Shown here in pieces: positions 23,492-36,607 of a DNA stretch of 64,000 bases. The position numbers were made by a program, and so were the translations under genes. The notes beneath the pieces were generated by a model, which saw nothing but the letters and a program-made list of their open reading frames with translations, made no database searches and was not told where the DNA came from. Source of the DNA: Lepas anatifera (lineage: Eukaryota; Arthropoda; Thecostraca; Lepadidae); contig JAOTON010002130.1 of NCBI GenBank assembly GCA_034440635.1, positions 816,501 to 880,500 of the forward strand. Reading direction: 5' to 3'. The number at the start of each line of letters is the position of its first letter. Positions within the stretch are counted from its first letter, which is position 1.

Positions 23492-25140
23492 TTAACCCTT
23501 CCACGGGGGGCCAGAAGCACCGTGCGGAGCCTTAGTTGGTGCCGCACTTGAGCCACCCAGCCGGTTACGAACGGGACCGCGGCCTCGCCCGCTTTCTACC
23601 GAGTTCCCACGGGTGCGCGAGGTTTGGGGCTGGTCTGGAGGGCTACCAGCCGGGCGCTTAACAGGAGATCTGGCTCGTGACGCAGACTCAAAGTTCCTCC
23701 GCACTGCGGCTACAGTGGAGGAGGAGGCCTGGGCAGCGGGAGGTGTTGGCGACGACTCCATTCCGGACATGTCCGGTGGCAGCGACGATGGGAGAGTGCC
23801 GACAGAAGGTGGTAGGACAGGGGACGGCGGGCGGCGCCTCCCCGTGGGGGAGGGTTTGCCACCTCGTCCCACGACCGTCTACTCCGCCGAATCACGCAGT
23901 GATTCGGCGCGAGAGGCACTAAGTGCCGAATCCGAGCCACCAGCAGGCATCGCTGGCTGGCGCTCATGGTCAGGGGCAGACACCCGACTCTCGCCCCCAG
24001 CGGGAGGCGGAGAGATGGGGGCGGAAGCGATGTCCGGCTCCCGTCCCCTGACCCCCTTGGAGGGGGTCGCGGAGGAGGCGCCGCCTCCGGCTCAGGTGCC
24101 GGGGCGGCGGGCTGGCGCGCGAACACCAGCCCCATCTTCCCTGCCAGGCGGACAAAGTCCGCCACGGTCAGGGAGCAGATGACCTCCTCCGCGGTCATCC
24201 TCACAGTGTTCGATGCGCTTGTGGATGCAGCTTGAGCATAACTCTTACGGGGGTGGGAAGCTTCATATGCTTCCCGGGCTTCACGAAAGCTTATCTGTTG
24301 TGTTGTTTGTATTTGAATTATTTCTTTTTCTCTGAGGAATTCCGGACATGAACAATCCGCCACCTCGTGGCAGCCCTTGCAGTTCGCACATTTGAGATAG
24401 TCGGCAGCGCAGTCAGTGGTAGTGTGTTGGTCTGACGAACATTTACCACACACACGCCTACCTTTGCATGATCGAGAGGTATGACCGTACTTCTGACACG
24501 TGAAACAACGCATAGGCGAGGGTACGTAAGGCCTAACTCCGGCCCTCGAGTACCCAACATAGATGTGATTTGGTAGTTCTGTGTTGTCAAAAGTGAGTAT
24601 GACCGTATCAGTGTCTAACATGTCCTCTCCACTTCTCCTTCGAATTCTCCTCACCTCCACCACTCCGAGTTCCTCAAGGCCTTCAACGATCTCCTCCTCT
24701 GACAATCCCCTAAGCTACTGACTGCTCACCACGCCCTTACGGAAGTTCTTTGTCCGATGAGCCTCTACTGATATTGCAATCTTGCACGTCTTTTTTAATC
24801 CGCCCTCCTTTCTAGTAAATGACAGTTCGGAGACCGAAAGTGCTCGCTCAGCATCCGTTGTCTACGAAAACTCAACCTCCAATGCGCCATCACGTAGTTT
24901 CTGACATCTTTTGACCTTGCCCAGATGATCAAGTGCCTCTTTCAGTTTGAATGGTGACAGGGATGTAATAGGCGTGTCCAGTCCCCGCATCACTAGGACA
25001 CGAGGACAGGATGGTTGAGCGACTGTTTTCCGCGAACCAGGTGGCAGTGTTCGCGCGTTCCCTTCCCGACTAGGGGGCTGGGAGGTGTCGACCTCCTGTG
25101 GAGGGTAAGGAGTGGGATTTATGGTGCCTGTGGTATCCAA
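23492..25140 (-). pseudogene. ORF1 (gag-like, zinc knuckles) of family C
   Basis: Three frames make up one ORF1. The N-terminal part (24,862-25,140) is Pro-rich and then has an RNA-binding-like VLVMRGLDTPITSLSPFKLK stretch. The centre (23,710-24,705) holds consecutive CCHC knuckles: CFTCQKYGHTSRSC, CGKCSSDQHTTTDC and a third CANCKGCHEVADCSC. The Pro/Ser/Arg-rich C-terminus is at 23,492-23,872. In-frame stops lie at about 24,859 and 24,715, and there is a frame change near 23,870. ORF1 proteins package element RNA. The stop falls about 45 bp upstream of ORF2. Confidence 0.85.
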
Positions 25141-26278
25141 GGGAGTATGATTAATTTCGGCCAGCCACGTGCACCTCCCCTTCCGACGAGGGTGCTACGA
25201 GGCGAGACGACGCACGGCTGGCTATACGGGGGAGACGCCGCCGTTACAGAGGGAGGAGAGAGACTCACCAAACCCCTTCTGCCCCGACGACGGTCCCCCT
25301 TGCACCTAGCCTAGACGACCCCGGGCGGGGCGCGGACACCCCACCCTCCCCGGGTGAAGTTGGGACCTCACCCAAGGAGGGAGGGGCAGCCGAGCCCCGC
25401 CAAAGGCCGACAGACTTTTACAATGCTGCTACTCTTGTCGATGCCTTCAAGAGTTCCCCGCCCTTGCGGAAATCCAGACCAAAGTAGAGTGTTGCTAGAG
25501 GCACACGAACCAAAACAGCGCCTTCCTAAGCTCAGCTACCAGGACTCCTTCATTCCGGGGTACGGGTCGGTGCGCAGCTCACCTTAAAAAGACAGGCGCC
25601 CCCACACGGCCTCATCGGAGCAGGCGACTACCACCTGCTCGTCACAACTGATTCCCGGCTGGTCCGAGAGAAGTGAGCCCCCGGCTCGCAGGGCCGGCCA
25701 TTAGAGGGATCCAATCGTCAGCCACACGAGCCGGAGGCCCACGTACACCCAGACCATCCAGGAATCATAGGCACGTGCGGGGACGCCCATGAAACTGGGA
25801 AAAGGTGGGGAACTGGGAAGTTATGATAGGAAACGGAAGCGGGTCGGTCTGCGCTGTCTAGCCCAGCCGCGCGCCACACGCGACCGAGATGTCCACACTC
25901 AAGACGAGCAAGAGTGCACACATCCCCGCCACCCACGGAGACACGCCGGGCCAGACATCGCAGACAGTGGATAGGAGGGGTATTTAGGAGTGGAAAGAAA
26001 GGATACGGTTGGAAAGACATGGATACACAAGGAAATAAGGAAAGAAGAGGAAAAGGAACAAGGAGTTGGTGGGATTTGAAGTTAGGAGAGTTAAGAAAGG
26101 ATGAGGATGGCAGTTTCGATTTGGCCTCTCGCCCGAAGGCGGGGGGGAAAAACCCATCCTGCCAACTGGGGTCGCGGGTGTCGTCACATCCCGTGCCCGA
26201 TTATTCATGTGCCGGACCTGTCAGCAGGTGCAAACGAGTCCGCCAGATGAAAATCGGTCCCCTGCGCGCGGGGGGGGG
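25141..26278 (-). promoter_or_regulatory. 5' leader of family C element
   Basis: 1.14 kb between ORF1 and the 5' terminus defined by the target duplication. I-type elements carry an internal RNA polymerase II promoter in this position; I see no specific motif that proves it. No coding sequence is recognised. The 5' end is a run of C (minus strand) followed by GCGCGCAGGGGACC. Confidence 0.5.
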
Positions 26279-26716
26279 GGCTGCGGTGTTTTTGGTGAGC
26301 TAGAGTGCTGTACTCAGTTCATCAAAGCTGAAACAATCATTTAAAGACTGTGAGGTGGTGGTGTTGAAGTCGACTGGCGTCCCTTCACTGATTGTTTTGT
26401 GGCGGATAAAGCGAGGGTCGGTCGTTCCCAGCTGCCAGCGCTCGGTCCACACCGCTCCGAAGGTGTTAGCAACTTCCGTGGGCTCAGTGATCAAATTGTG
26501 GTTGCGTGATAAAACCGGTAGGGGCGTCGGGGCGGTACGACCGGAGATGCGGTTTATATGTTTCCAGACAGCCGTGAGTGGTGTGAGCCTATTAATTGTG
26601 TTAATGTAAGCGTGCCATGATTTCCTTTTTGCATCTCTAACAGTTCTTCTCGCTAATGCTTTTGCGCGTCAGTTGAGATGCCTCAACTGTTCGATGAGCC
26701 GATGTGTTAGGCGTCA
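26279..26716 (-). pseudogene. 5' remainder of family B copy 2 ORF2
   Basis: The minus strand reads the linker between endonuclease and RT: RRTVRDAKRKSWHAYINTIN, LTPLTAVWKHINRISGR, EVANTFGAVWTERW and FSFDELSTAL. This continues directly into 19,473 once family C is removed. There are stops near 26,303 and 26,670. Family B is truncated at about 26,716, so no endonuclease remains. Confidence 0.85.
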
Positions 26717-26829
26717 TGGTCTCCCCCCCACCAATACATCGCCTCGCGCCTCACGAACACATTCGCCTCCCCCCTCACCAGTGCCGTCACCTCCCACATC
26801 ACAAGTTCTGTCACCTCGCGTACACGGAT

Positions 26830-27520
26830 CTAGAGGGGGGGTAGTATGGACCCTTGGCGCCATCTGAAATGGTCATGGCAACCCCCTGAAAGTTGAATGG
26901 CGCCCCCTGAAATGTCGTTTCCCACCCCCCCTAGAACGCGAGAGTCGGCGCCCACCGATAGGATTTTGCGCCCACCTGAAAAGTTTTTCAGGCAAGAAGT
27001 GGCACCCACTGGAAAGGTACCCCCGATCGGCAATGTCGGCGCCGTCTTTGCCTTCCCGGGGGCGCCATCCGGACCAGGGGGCGCCACCTTTGACCGGCAA
27101 CAATTTCAGGCGGGCGCAAAATCCTAACAATGGGCGCCGATTTTCGCATCTTTGGAGAAAGGGTGGGAAGCGACATTTCAGGGGGCGCCATCAACCCTTC
27201 AGGCGGCACCGTAACCATCCAGGGCATAGGCAGATCCAGGGGGTGGGGCACGTGTCCCTCCGATTGACCCTCGGCGCCCCCTGAAATGGTCACAGCGCCC
27301 CACTGAAATGTCGGTTCTCACCCCTCCCCTCGCCAGGATGTGAAAATCGGTGCCCACCGATAAGATTTGGCGTCGACCTCATAGGTTTTTTGGTCAAAGG
27401 TGGCGCCCCCCCTGGTCTGGATGGCGCCAACCCGGAAAAGTGTCACCGATCGGCCATCCTGGATCCGCCTGTGATCCAGGGGCGCCGATGGTCGATAGGA
27501 GTGGCACCTGCCCCTTTAAT
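26830..27520. repeat. GGCGCC-rich MITE cluster
   Basis: Two related units (about 26,830-27,230 and 27,225-27,480) share CCCACCGATA..ATTTTG, GGCGCCATCCGGACCAGG, CCCCTGAAATGTC and ends of the type GCATAGGCAGATCCAGG / CCTGGATCCGCCTGTG. The same family sits in each arm of the large palindrome (49,709-49,938 and 61,004-61,235). There is no transposase. The superfamily is not settled. Confidence 0.6.
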
Positions 27521-27690
27521 TGACCCCCGATCTGTATGGTGGTGGGAAAAAATGTCTGCATGACCACGGCAAGAAATTGGCAACGATCAAATAATTTCAA
27601 TAAAATATTTAACTTTTGTTCCAGCTCATATACCGTGAGAAAAGAACCATTAGAGAACAAACCTTTCCCGAACAAGTTCCCCGAACGTGG

Positions 27691-29041
<1,351 letters not shown>

Positions 29042-31441
29042 CAGTGACGGATCTATGATTTTGTTAAGGGGGGCCAAGGCTCAGTGTCCCAAAACCTGGG
29101 GTGCTGGGTGCAGAACGACACCCAGTCAAGCAGAATTTTCCACTCACTTTTATATATTTTTTGCTGAATTTTCCACTCACTTCCAACAATACTTACCACT
29201 ATTGAATTTTACTCAACCATACTTACTACAAAGGCCAGTTCCATTGCCTCCTCTACCAAAGTCCACTGGAAAAAGAGAGCAGCAGAATCGACTAGAAGAT
29301 TGCCAAATTAACTCGGCTCTTATGGGTTTCTTTTGCTTTTCTGAAAGAAAATCTGGCGATTTCTATTTTTCTGGCCAATTATACCTGGAATCCTTATCTC
29401 CACCGATTTCAGTGGAACAACTGAATCGAAATTCTGGCGCGGGCAAGACGCTCAGTGCCCCCTGCCCCACCGGAGAAAGTTCCAATGGGTGAACACCGCC
29501 ACTAAATTCCACCACTCACAAAATTGGTGAGTGGAAAATTAGACACCCTAGCCTTGTGTTGCCAAAAAATGAGCTGACCGCTTTGAAAGATACATTTCTG
29601 GAAAGCAGATTATCTGTGCACATGATTTCTAGGCTTACGTCCTTGAAAAGTTGTTTTTGTATTTCTGGCACCGAGAATAGTGAAAACCATTTTTGGTCAT
29701 CTTGTTGTTAAAAGCAATTATCTTGAAATTTGTATGCTAAGCAGCATATTTTTGACATTGTATGGTAGAAAATTGACCATTTATTGCGAAGAAAATAATT
29801 ATTATCCATATCAGCCCTTCATTGCTGCGTCCACACCCTGTGACACCCAAATCCACTCACGACAACACCCTACGACACCCTAGGCATAAATACGCTGATA
29901 TTTAAGTTGAACTGAAAGTGTCGGGTACTTGAATACATTGAAACTCTACATTTTCATTAAATGATTTTTTGGGCAACAAGAATGCATCCAGTTACCCTTC
30001 AAACATCGGCACTTTTTGTATGGCTGGTCTACGGCGTAGACTTACCAAATCGCCGTCTTTACATCTAGTAAATAAAAGCGGCATCTTCAGGCTCTTTGAA
30101 AGGCCGGTTTCTTATTCGTTATTGACAAAACATTGTTAGTCTTCCTCTTGGTGTGCTTTTAGTTGTATAATTTTCTAGTCTATAAGGATTAAGAAAATTA
30201 ATTCAGAGCAACTTTGAAACGCAAATTATGTAGCTCATGCGACCGGCAAGCGGAAAGCGATCAGAAATTTAAAGTAGTAGTCGCTCCGACGCTGTCGCAA
30301 CCTGCCGCGCCTGGCTGATTGCAGACGAAAGGAAGAAACAACAGAAAGAAGCCTGTAGCTTCGATTAGATTGATAGTAAGCAGAATATTCATCTGAAGGT
30401 GAGTATATATGTGAAGAGAAGCAGGGGAATTGACAGGTAAAGAAAAGAAACTTTTAGCAAGAGTCTGGAAGAGTTTATTGCCATGATAGAAAGTTTGTAG
30501 TTTCGTCTGGGTTAGTTAAGTGTAAACCAAGGCTCTACTGGGCCCTAGCATAGGTGTATGCGAGGTGCAGTGATTGAGGTCAGGAGTAGCCTCCAAAATT
30601 CCGATAACTATAGGTATAGGTATAGGAGGGGCGTTGTCCCGGACAGAAAAACTATACAGTGTATGGCTCGATAATTAATTTTGGCACTATCCCTTTTCAT
30701 TTTTCACCACCTGCCGGTCTCGGAGGCCCCTCTGCAGAGTTGGTCTAAGGGGGCCCCGATATTTCGTCTCAGGGGCTCTTTAGAGCTGGTCGTGTGGGAG
30801 AGGAGAGGAGGGGCACAAGAGTTGGCCGAGGGAAGCCCTCCAAGAGTTGATCTTCATCGCACAAATGTTAGTCTTCATGGCTCCCAGAGTTCTTTCCCCG
30901 AAAGTTGGTCTCAGAGGCCCCCAAAAAGTTTTTTATTTGTCGCAATTCACCAATTTCTTTAAAAAAATTGGAGACTGCATCAGGGGTTTCAGTTGGTAAA
31001 TATTTACCTGCTTAACCCAAATTTTTCACATGGTAATGGTCAAGCAATGTTGCTTGGGGACGATTTAAAAATATTTACTTTGAGAAAATTAAAGGAAATA
31101 TCCATCCCTCAGTTCAAACAAGGGCTCTGAGAGTACCACCTGAGTACCCAAATTGGAAAATTTTTCCTCCGCCATACATTTTGAGGAGAATTTTCCACTC
31201 ACTCGCCATACATTCCGAGCTGAATTTTCCACTCGACACCCTAGCGCAAAACCTATTTTGGGACACTGCCAAGGCTCGGGGGGCGCCGAACCCGAGGGGC
31301 GCCAATTTACCACCCAAAATTCGGCCAGTGTCAAAGAAAAAAACGCGTTTAAAAAACGTATTTGTAAATGCTTATGTTCATGAAAGCTACCTTTCAGTTA
31401 GGAAATGTTCGCGTATACCATCAAACGTATTTCGGGCCAGC
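29042..31441. repeat. Dispersed repeat X, copy 2 (split by a hAT element)
   Basis: The outer parts (29,042-29,081 and 31,269-31,441) match copy 1 at 4,036-4,794 with its own insertion removed. It preserves the uninterrupted GGGGCGCCAATTTACC site that is occupied in copy 1. Confidence 0.8.
29082..31268. mobile_element. 2.19 kb hAT-type element, TSD CCAAGGCT
   Basis: Ends CAGTGTCCCAAAA and TTTTGGGACACTG are a perfect 13-bp inverted repeat. Perfect 8-bp direct repeats CCAAGGCT flank them (29,074-29,081 and 31,269-31,276). Repeat X copy 1 has the unoccupied site (near 4,070, CCCAGGCT). Subterminal motifs GAATTTTCCACTCACT recur at about 29,135, 29,165 and 31,187, with variants at about 31,214 and 29,530; hAT transposases bind such subterminal repeats. 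There is no transposase. A stretch at 30,700-30,930 has the GGTCTCAGGGGC satellite phrases of the palindrome region. Confidence 0.92.
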
Positions 31442-32076
31442 AGGGTTATAGGAGTTATAGGATCCAACTGGTGTTGAAAACTAATAATGCGCTCGACGGA
31501 AATATACAAATATTAGCACGTAGTGGTCGGAGACATATTTAATATTTCATTTTAAACCTACATTTTACATTTTCTCGCAGCATCAGGGACCGTTTGGTTT
31601 GTAAAAAAAATCGCGCAACTTCAGTCGGTCTAAACAAACACTTTACGTTAGACGAAATATCGGCAGGCATTCTTATTTTGCAGACTGCCCACGTCCTAGC
31701 TCGTCCCGGCATGAAAAAACAAAACACATTAATAACAATCAATCCCTCCCCAGCTGCGAGTGTCCAAAACCCCGTCAGTTCAGTTTTGTTTATTGTTTTC
31801 GCTTGTTGAACTAAACGCGCCGCTTATGCATCAGCTACTGCTACCATATTGGTGCCAAATCGTGTGACGTCACGTTGGCGACAAATTTTCTTCGTGGACC
31901 AACCTTATAAGTAAAGTAATCTTGGTTCCTCTCTAGTAGTAATAGTTGATCTCTGTGATCACAATACTAGAGCTGAAGCTCATGCACGATGCACAGTGTA
32001 CTCCCAATATTAAAATCAAGAAATAGCACCATGAAACGGTAACTATACACACGTGTGGCAGACACATTGGACAAAC
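31442..32076. other. RB1CC1 intron near coding exon 1
   Basis: No repeat or gene is recognised. It ends at the exon 1 splice donor (GT, minus strand, at 32,075-32,076, context CAG|GTTTGT). Confidence 0.5.
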
Positions 32077-32255
32077 CTGTTTATCTGGAGGTATTCTACA
32101 GTGTTCGGCAATTTTCTTCTTCAGTACATCTACAGTCTGCATCGCCAGCTGCATGTCAAAAGTTAAGGTTGTCCCTGAGTTAACCAAAAACACATAGAGC
32201 ATGATTTCTTAAGGTTGCGGGTCTTCTGGAGTACTTGGATGGCTCTTTATCTTCC
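32077..32255 (-). CDS. RB1CC1: RB1CC1/FIP200 first coding exon (start codon, ubiquitin-like N-terminus)
   Basis: The minus strand carries a strong acceptor, TTTTTCTCTTGCAG|GGAAG (AG at 32,256-32,257), then 53 bases of 5' leader and an ATG at 32,200-32,202. Forty-two codons follow, to a CAG|GTTTGT donor. The peptide starts MLYVFLVNSGTTLTFD, nearly the invariant start of RB1CC1/FIP200, whose ubiquitin-like fold opens the scaffold of the ULK1/Atg1 kinase complex at phagophore initiation sites. It ends in phase 0 at DKQ and joins exon 2 (VLLVSGGE), as in the family. No frameshift or stop occurs. A 5' untranslated exon must lie upstream, beyond the gypsy element or further. Paralogy cannot be excluded. 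Confidence 0.9.
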
Positions 32256-32442
32256 CTGCAAGAGAAAAATGATACATCATATCATTAGACACTAATTTTA
32301 GCATAGAAGACAAAAATAGCATAATTGCATTGATGTTGAAGAGCTAAAGAGCCGGCCGCTGCTCACTCCGGACACGACGCATTCACTTCAGCCCCAACAG
32401 TCAGACAAACTTTTACTGCCACTTCGGCCCCAACAGTCAGAC
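32256..32442 (-). other. RB1CC1 5' intron remnant beside the LTR
   Basis: 187 bp between the exon acceptor and the gypsy 3' LTR. It contains the pyrimidine tract of the acceptor and two copies of GCCCCAACAGTCAGAC (about 32,391 and 32,429). No exon is seen. Confidence 0.5.
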
Positions 32443-32583
32443 TGTCCGGCCGCCACACACAGCAGTGCTACCTGCGAGACGTTTATTCCGTAACTCCTCG
32501 GGTCAGCGGCCGCGCCGGCTGGGTCGGCCGTCGCCCGGGGCGAACACATGCGCACGGGCGCACCCAGGTAACAATGCCTGACA
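32443..32583 (-). repeat. 3' LTR of gypsy element
   Basis: 141 bp with TGTC...GACA termini on both strands, as in retroviral-type LTRs. It is preceded on the element strand by a polypurine tract (32,584-32,599, GGGGAGAGGTAG). It is GC-rich. Confidence 0.88.
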
Positions 32584-32599
32584 CTACCTCTCCCCAACG
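32584..32599 (-). promoter_or_regulatory. Polypurine tract of gypsy element
   Basis: On the minus strand TTGGGGAGAGGTAG abuts the 3' LTR. It is the expected primer site for plus-strand synthesis. Confidence 0.75.
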
Positions 32600-32637
32600 T
32601 GAAGCAAGCCGTTCACCAGCTTGTGTGGACAGCTAAA

Positions 32638-33761
<1,124 letters not shown>

Positions 33762-33923
33762 TAGAAAAATCGGCACCTGTGAAAGGCTCTAGTGAAAAAA
33801 ACAAACCTTACGCAAACATCGACCTGAGGCTATCCTATCCAAAACCGGTTCGTCGTGTGCGCACATGTCAAACACAAACAGGTCATACCGATAACTACTA
33901 CAAACTACGAGCACACACGGGCT

Positions 33924-34328
33924 TCAGGTGATTGATGTGCACACGCCGAATAGCCCCCTACTGTCAATACAATCTACATGCCGACGGCCTACCAGCGTTA
34001 CAACAGTGTACGGCCCAACCCACGGGTCGTCAAGCTTGGACCGCGCGTTAAAGTTCTGACACCAAACTTGGTCACCCGACTTCAGATATTTATCCTTACA
34101 TTTATGACAAGCATTATAACGCTTCTTGTATTGCCCCATTTGTAGGCCCTGTTTCTTGAGTGCATTGCGCATTGTGGCAGAAAGTAAACGCAGCTTCTCG
34201 CACACATACTGGCCTGAATACTTGCTAACATCGTTATTGGCTAGTTCTGATAATGGTGTGTGTGGGTGACGAAGAAAATAGATAAAAAATGGATTGTAAC
34301 CATGTGTGGCACAGATCTCGTTGTTCAA
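33924..34328 (-). pseudogene. Integrase C-terminal region of gypsy pol
   Basis: A 134-residue frame with the gypsy integrase C-terminal sequence HTPLSELANND, KSGDQVWCQNFNAR and WVGPYTVVTLVGRRH, ending at 33,924. The core domain upstream is in another frame. About 160 bp separate this stop from the CA array. Confidence 0.85.
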
Positions 34329-34408
34329 CGAGAAAACTATGCCGGGGAGACATTGTTCCCAATCTGAGCCGTTGGACTCCGACAGCGCCCGGAAACGTCA
34401 CTTTATAT

Positions 34409-35044
34409 CTAGGTGCTTCCTTTCGGCCTTAGCCACGGCCTCGTGGTCATACCCGACACTAAACCTAAACTGAACTCCGAAGTATTTACACATTGTTTGG
34501 ACTCGGGATTGGAGCCTGCGTCACTTTCTATGCAAGTTGGCGGTCCAAATGCAACAAAATGAACCGTTAGCTTCTCGATGATGTGATCTGCCGTTGTGGA
34601 ATCCAAAGGATAGCAGACCAAAAACCCGGTAAACTTTTCCACACAGGTGAGCACTTAGGAACGCCCAGATGTTGCACTCCGGGGCAAGCTAAATACATCC
34701 ATCACCAATGTTTCGTTCGGGAAACACGCTTTCTGTGGCAGGATAGGTGCATTTTGCACGCGCACGCTCTTTCTTCTGCCACATTTATCACAACTGCAGA
34801 CATAGTCATCACAATCTCGCCGTAGCCCAGGATACCAAACCGATCGCTGAAGCTGTTCATAGAGCCGTTCACTGCCTCCATGAGCGTGATGTGAATCATC
34901 ATGGTGGGGAAAATGATCTTGAATCGCTTGGCAATGGGCCATACCACTTTGAGACTTTCCTCTCGTTTCATCAGGATACCATCTTTCAGCAAGAAATCGC
35001 TGATCGGAAAACGCTTCAGATAAGGTGGTGTATACTGAGGTCAT
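34409..35044 (-). pseudogene. Integrase zinc-binding and core domains of gypsy pol
   Basis: The H-H-C-C zinc domain is at 34,655-35,044 (HHAHGGSERLYEQLQ, then YVCSCDKCGRRK). Core fragments follow at 34,409-34,654 (CVEKFTGFLVCYPLDS, and CIESDAGSNPE with the second catalytic aspartate). The frame is interrupted between 34,640 and 34,660 and again near 34,480. The domain inserts element cDNA. This copy cannot make a continuous integrase. Confidence 0.85.
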
Positions 35045-35393
35045 TTACCGTGCTTCAAGTGGTAGGCTATGGACCTACAATTTCGGTCGTGACGTTGGTA
35101 CCAGACCAAGGATTCCGGCTTGAGAGGATACTGCACGAGGGAATCGGCAGCAACGGAATTTACCTCCCGAGCTCCCTTCTCTAATGGTGGACTACCCGAA
35201 TCAGATCGAGATTGCTCCTGTCCTGGATGGGGAGCAGCGTCACTCTGAGCTGACGCCCCATGATGCGTCAGACTGCCCGCCACAGCAGGCGGCTCCACCG
35301 CCGGATCCGAATTCTGCAGCTCTGGCACAGCCTCGCCGGGACTAGGCAGCGGCCTCTCCGGCGCCGGCAGGGCGGGGGTGGGGGATGGCGGCT

Positions 35394-35936
35394 CTACGTT
35401 AGCACGTGCCGACGGCTCCCCAGAGCCTGTGGTGAACGCGGTGATATGGGTGAAACATTCACCGATGCTGGGTCAAACTCGCTCAGCACAGCCTCAGTGT
35501 CATGGATACGGGACAACATATCCACGTGATGCATATCCCTGGCATTGCGATGCTCTACTTCGAAGCGGAACTGGCTGACAAAGGCGCGCCATCGGATCAG
35601 ATAAGGATTGATCTGGTCTTTGTTGTTCAGAATTTGAAGTGCGCTCTTGCAGTCGCACACCCATGTGAAAGTGGCGTCAGCGAAGAACCTGAAGAATCTC
35701 TTCAGACCTTGGATGAAACTATAAACTTCCAGTTCAAAAATAGTCCACTTTCTCTGTACCTTATTGTAACGCGCTCCATTGTACGCAATCACACGCTCCT
35801 CTCCATCTATGATCTGTGTCAAAATTTGACCAGAGGCTGTCGTCGAGCTGTCGGTATAAAGCAGGACAGGACAACCCGGCGGGGGTAGCTCAGCACTTCC
35901 CCGCTCATCACTGCATCCTTCAAGGCCGAAAAACAT
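35394..35936 (-). pseudogene. RNase H domain of gypsy pol
   Basis: LLYTDSSTTASGQILTQ carries the first catalytic aspartate. YNKVQRKWTIFELEVYSF has the conserved glutamate, and FTWVCDCKSALQIL holds the next aspartate. HRNARDMHHVDMLSR ends the domain and continues into the linker before integrase. A one-base frame change near 35,880 separates it from RT. Confidence 0.88.
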
Positions 35937-35971
35937 TCATCTAACCCAGAATTCCAATAAAATTTTTCTGC

Positions 35972-36607
35972 TTAGCACAGTTCTGCGAGCGGCTCAGAAA
36001 TCTCACTAAAACGTGGCAAAAATTTACGGAACCAGCTAAAGAAACCGAATATTCTCTTCACCTCCTTCAAAGAAGAGAGAAGCTGCATGTCAGCGATTAT
36101 CTTAACGCGCTCTGGATCCATGCATATACCATCTGGAGTAATGTAATGACCTAGATACGTCAGTGACGTCTGAAAAAGGCGGCATTTGTCGGGTGCCACT
36201 TTGAGACCTGCGGCACGTAGCCGGTCAAGCACTGTATGCAGTAACTGGAAATGTTCGTTGACGCTCTTAGATACAAATAATATATCATCACTATACACCT
36301 TTACACCTTCAAGGTCACCCAAAACCTTATGCATCACCAGGTGTAGCCAATAACTGCTCTGAACGCACCCCATTGGAAGTCTAGTCGGCCAGTAAGTCGA
36401 TCCTAACGCATAAAATGCACACATCTTACTGGACTCTTCAGATAATTATAAATTCCAAAACGCATGGCGGATATCGAGACAGCACGCTACTTTCCAGCCA
36501 TCCAAACTAAATACAAATTCGTCAATAGTCGGAAAAACGAAATGCTTTGGGACCAAAAGCTTATTTAGGGACCGCATATCCTGGACGATACGATACTCCT
36601 TGGGTCC
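35972..36607 (-). pseudogene. Reverse transcriptase of gypsy pol, with stops
   Basis: From 36,607 the frame reads EYRIVQDMRSLNKLLVPKH and VACCLDIRHAFWNL. A TAA (36,446-36,448) follows, then FYALGSTYWPTRLPMG. The catalytic VYSDDILFV and the DKCRLFQTSLTYLGHYI connection remain to a stop at 35,972-35,974. Another TAA (36,608-36,610) separates the N-terminal part. The catalytic YSDD is kept, but the domain is split by these stops. Confidence 0.9.

Larger units (their letters stand above)
19480..26278 (-). mobile_element. I-type non-LTR element (family C), apparently complete, TSD GGCTGC
   Basis: A 6.8 kb element inserted in family B copy 2. The flanking direct repeat GGCTGC occurs at 19,474-19,479 and 26,279-26,284. 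Removing the element rejoins the B reading frame as NTAAGPDNIHYSMIRN, a typical RT linker, which confirms both ends. The element has a 5' leader (25,141-26,278), ORF1 with zinc knuckles (23,492-25,140), ORF2 with endonuclease, RT and RNase H (19,790-23,445) and a 3' tail of ATG/ATC trinucleotides (19,480-19,495). The 5' end begins with a C/G run. Several stops and frameshifts make it non-functional now. Confidence 0.9.

Noticed and set aside
31933..32076. Continuation of the RB1CC1 exon 1 frame to a hydrophobic tail
   Set aside because: Similarity to the family ends exactly at a CAG|GTTTGT donor, so the tail is intron read-through.
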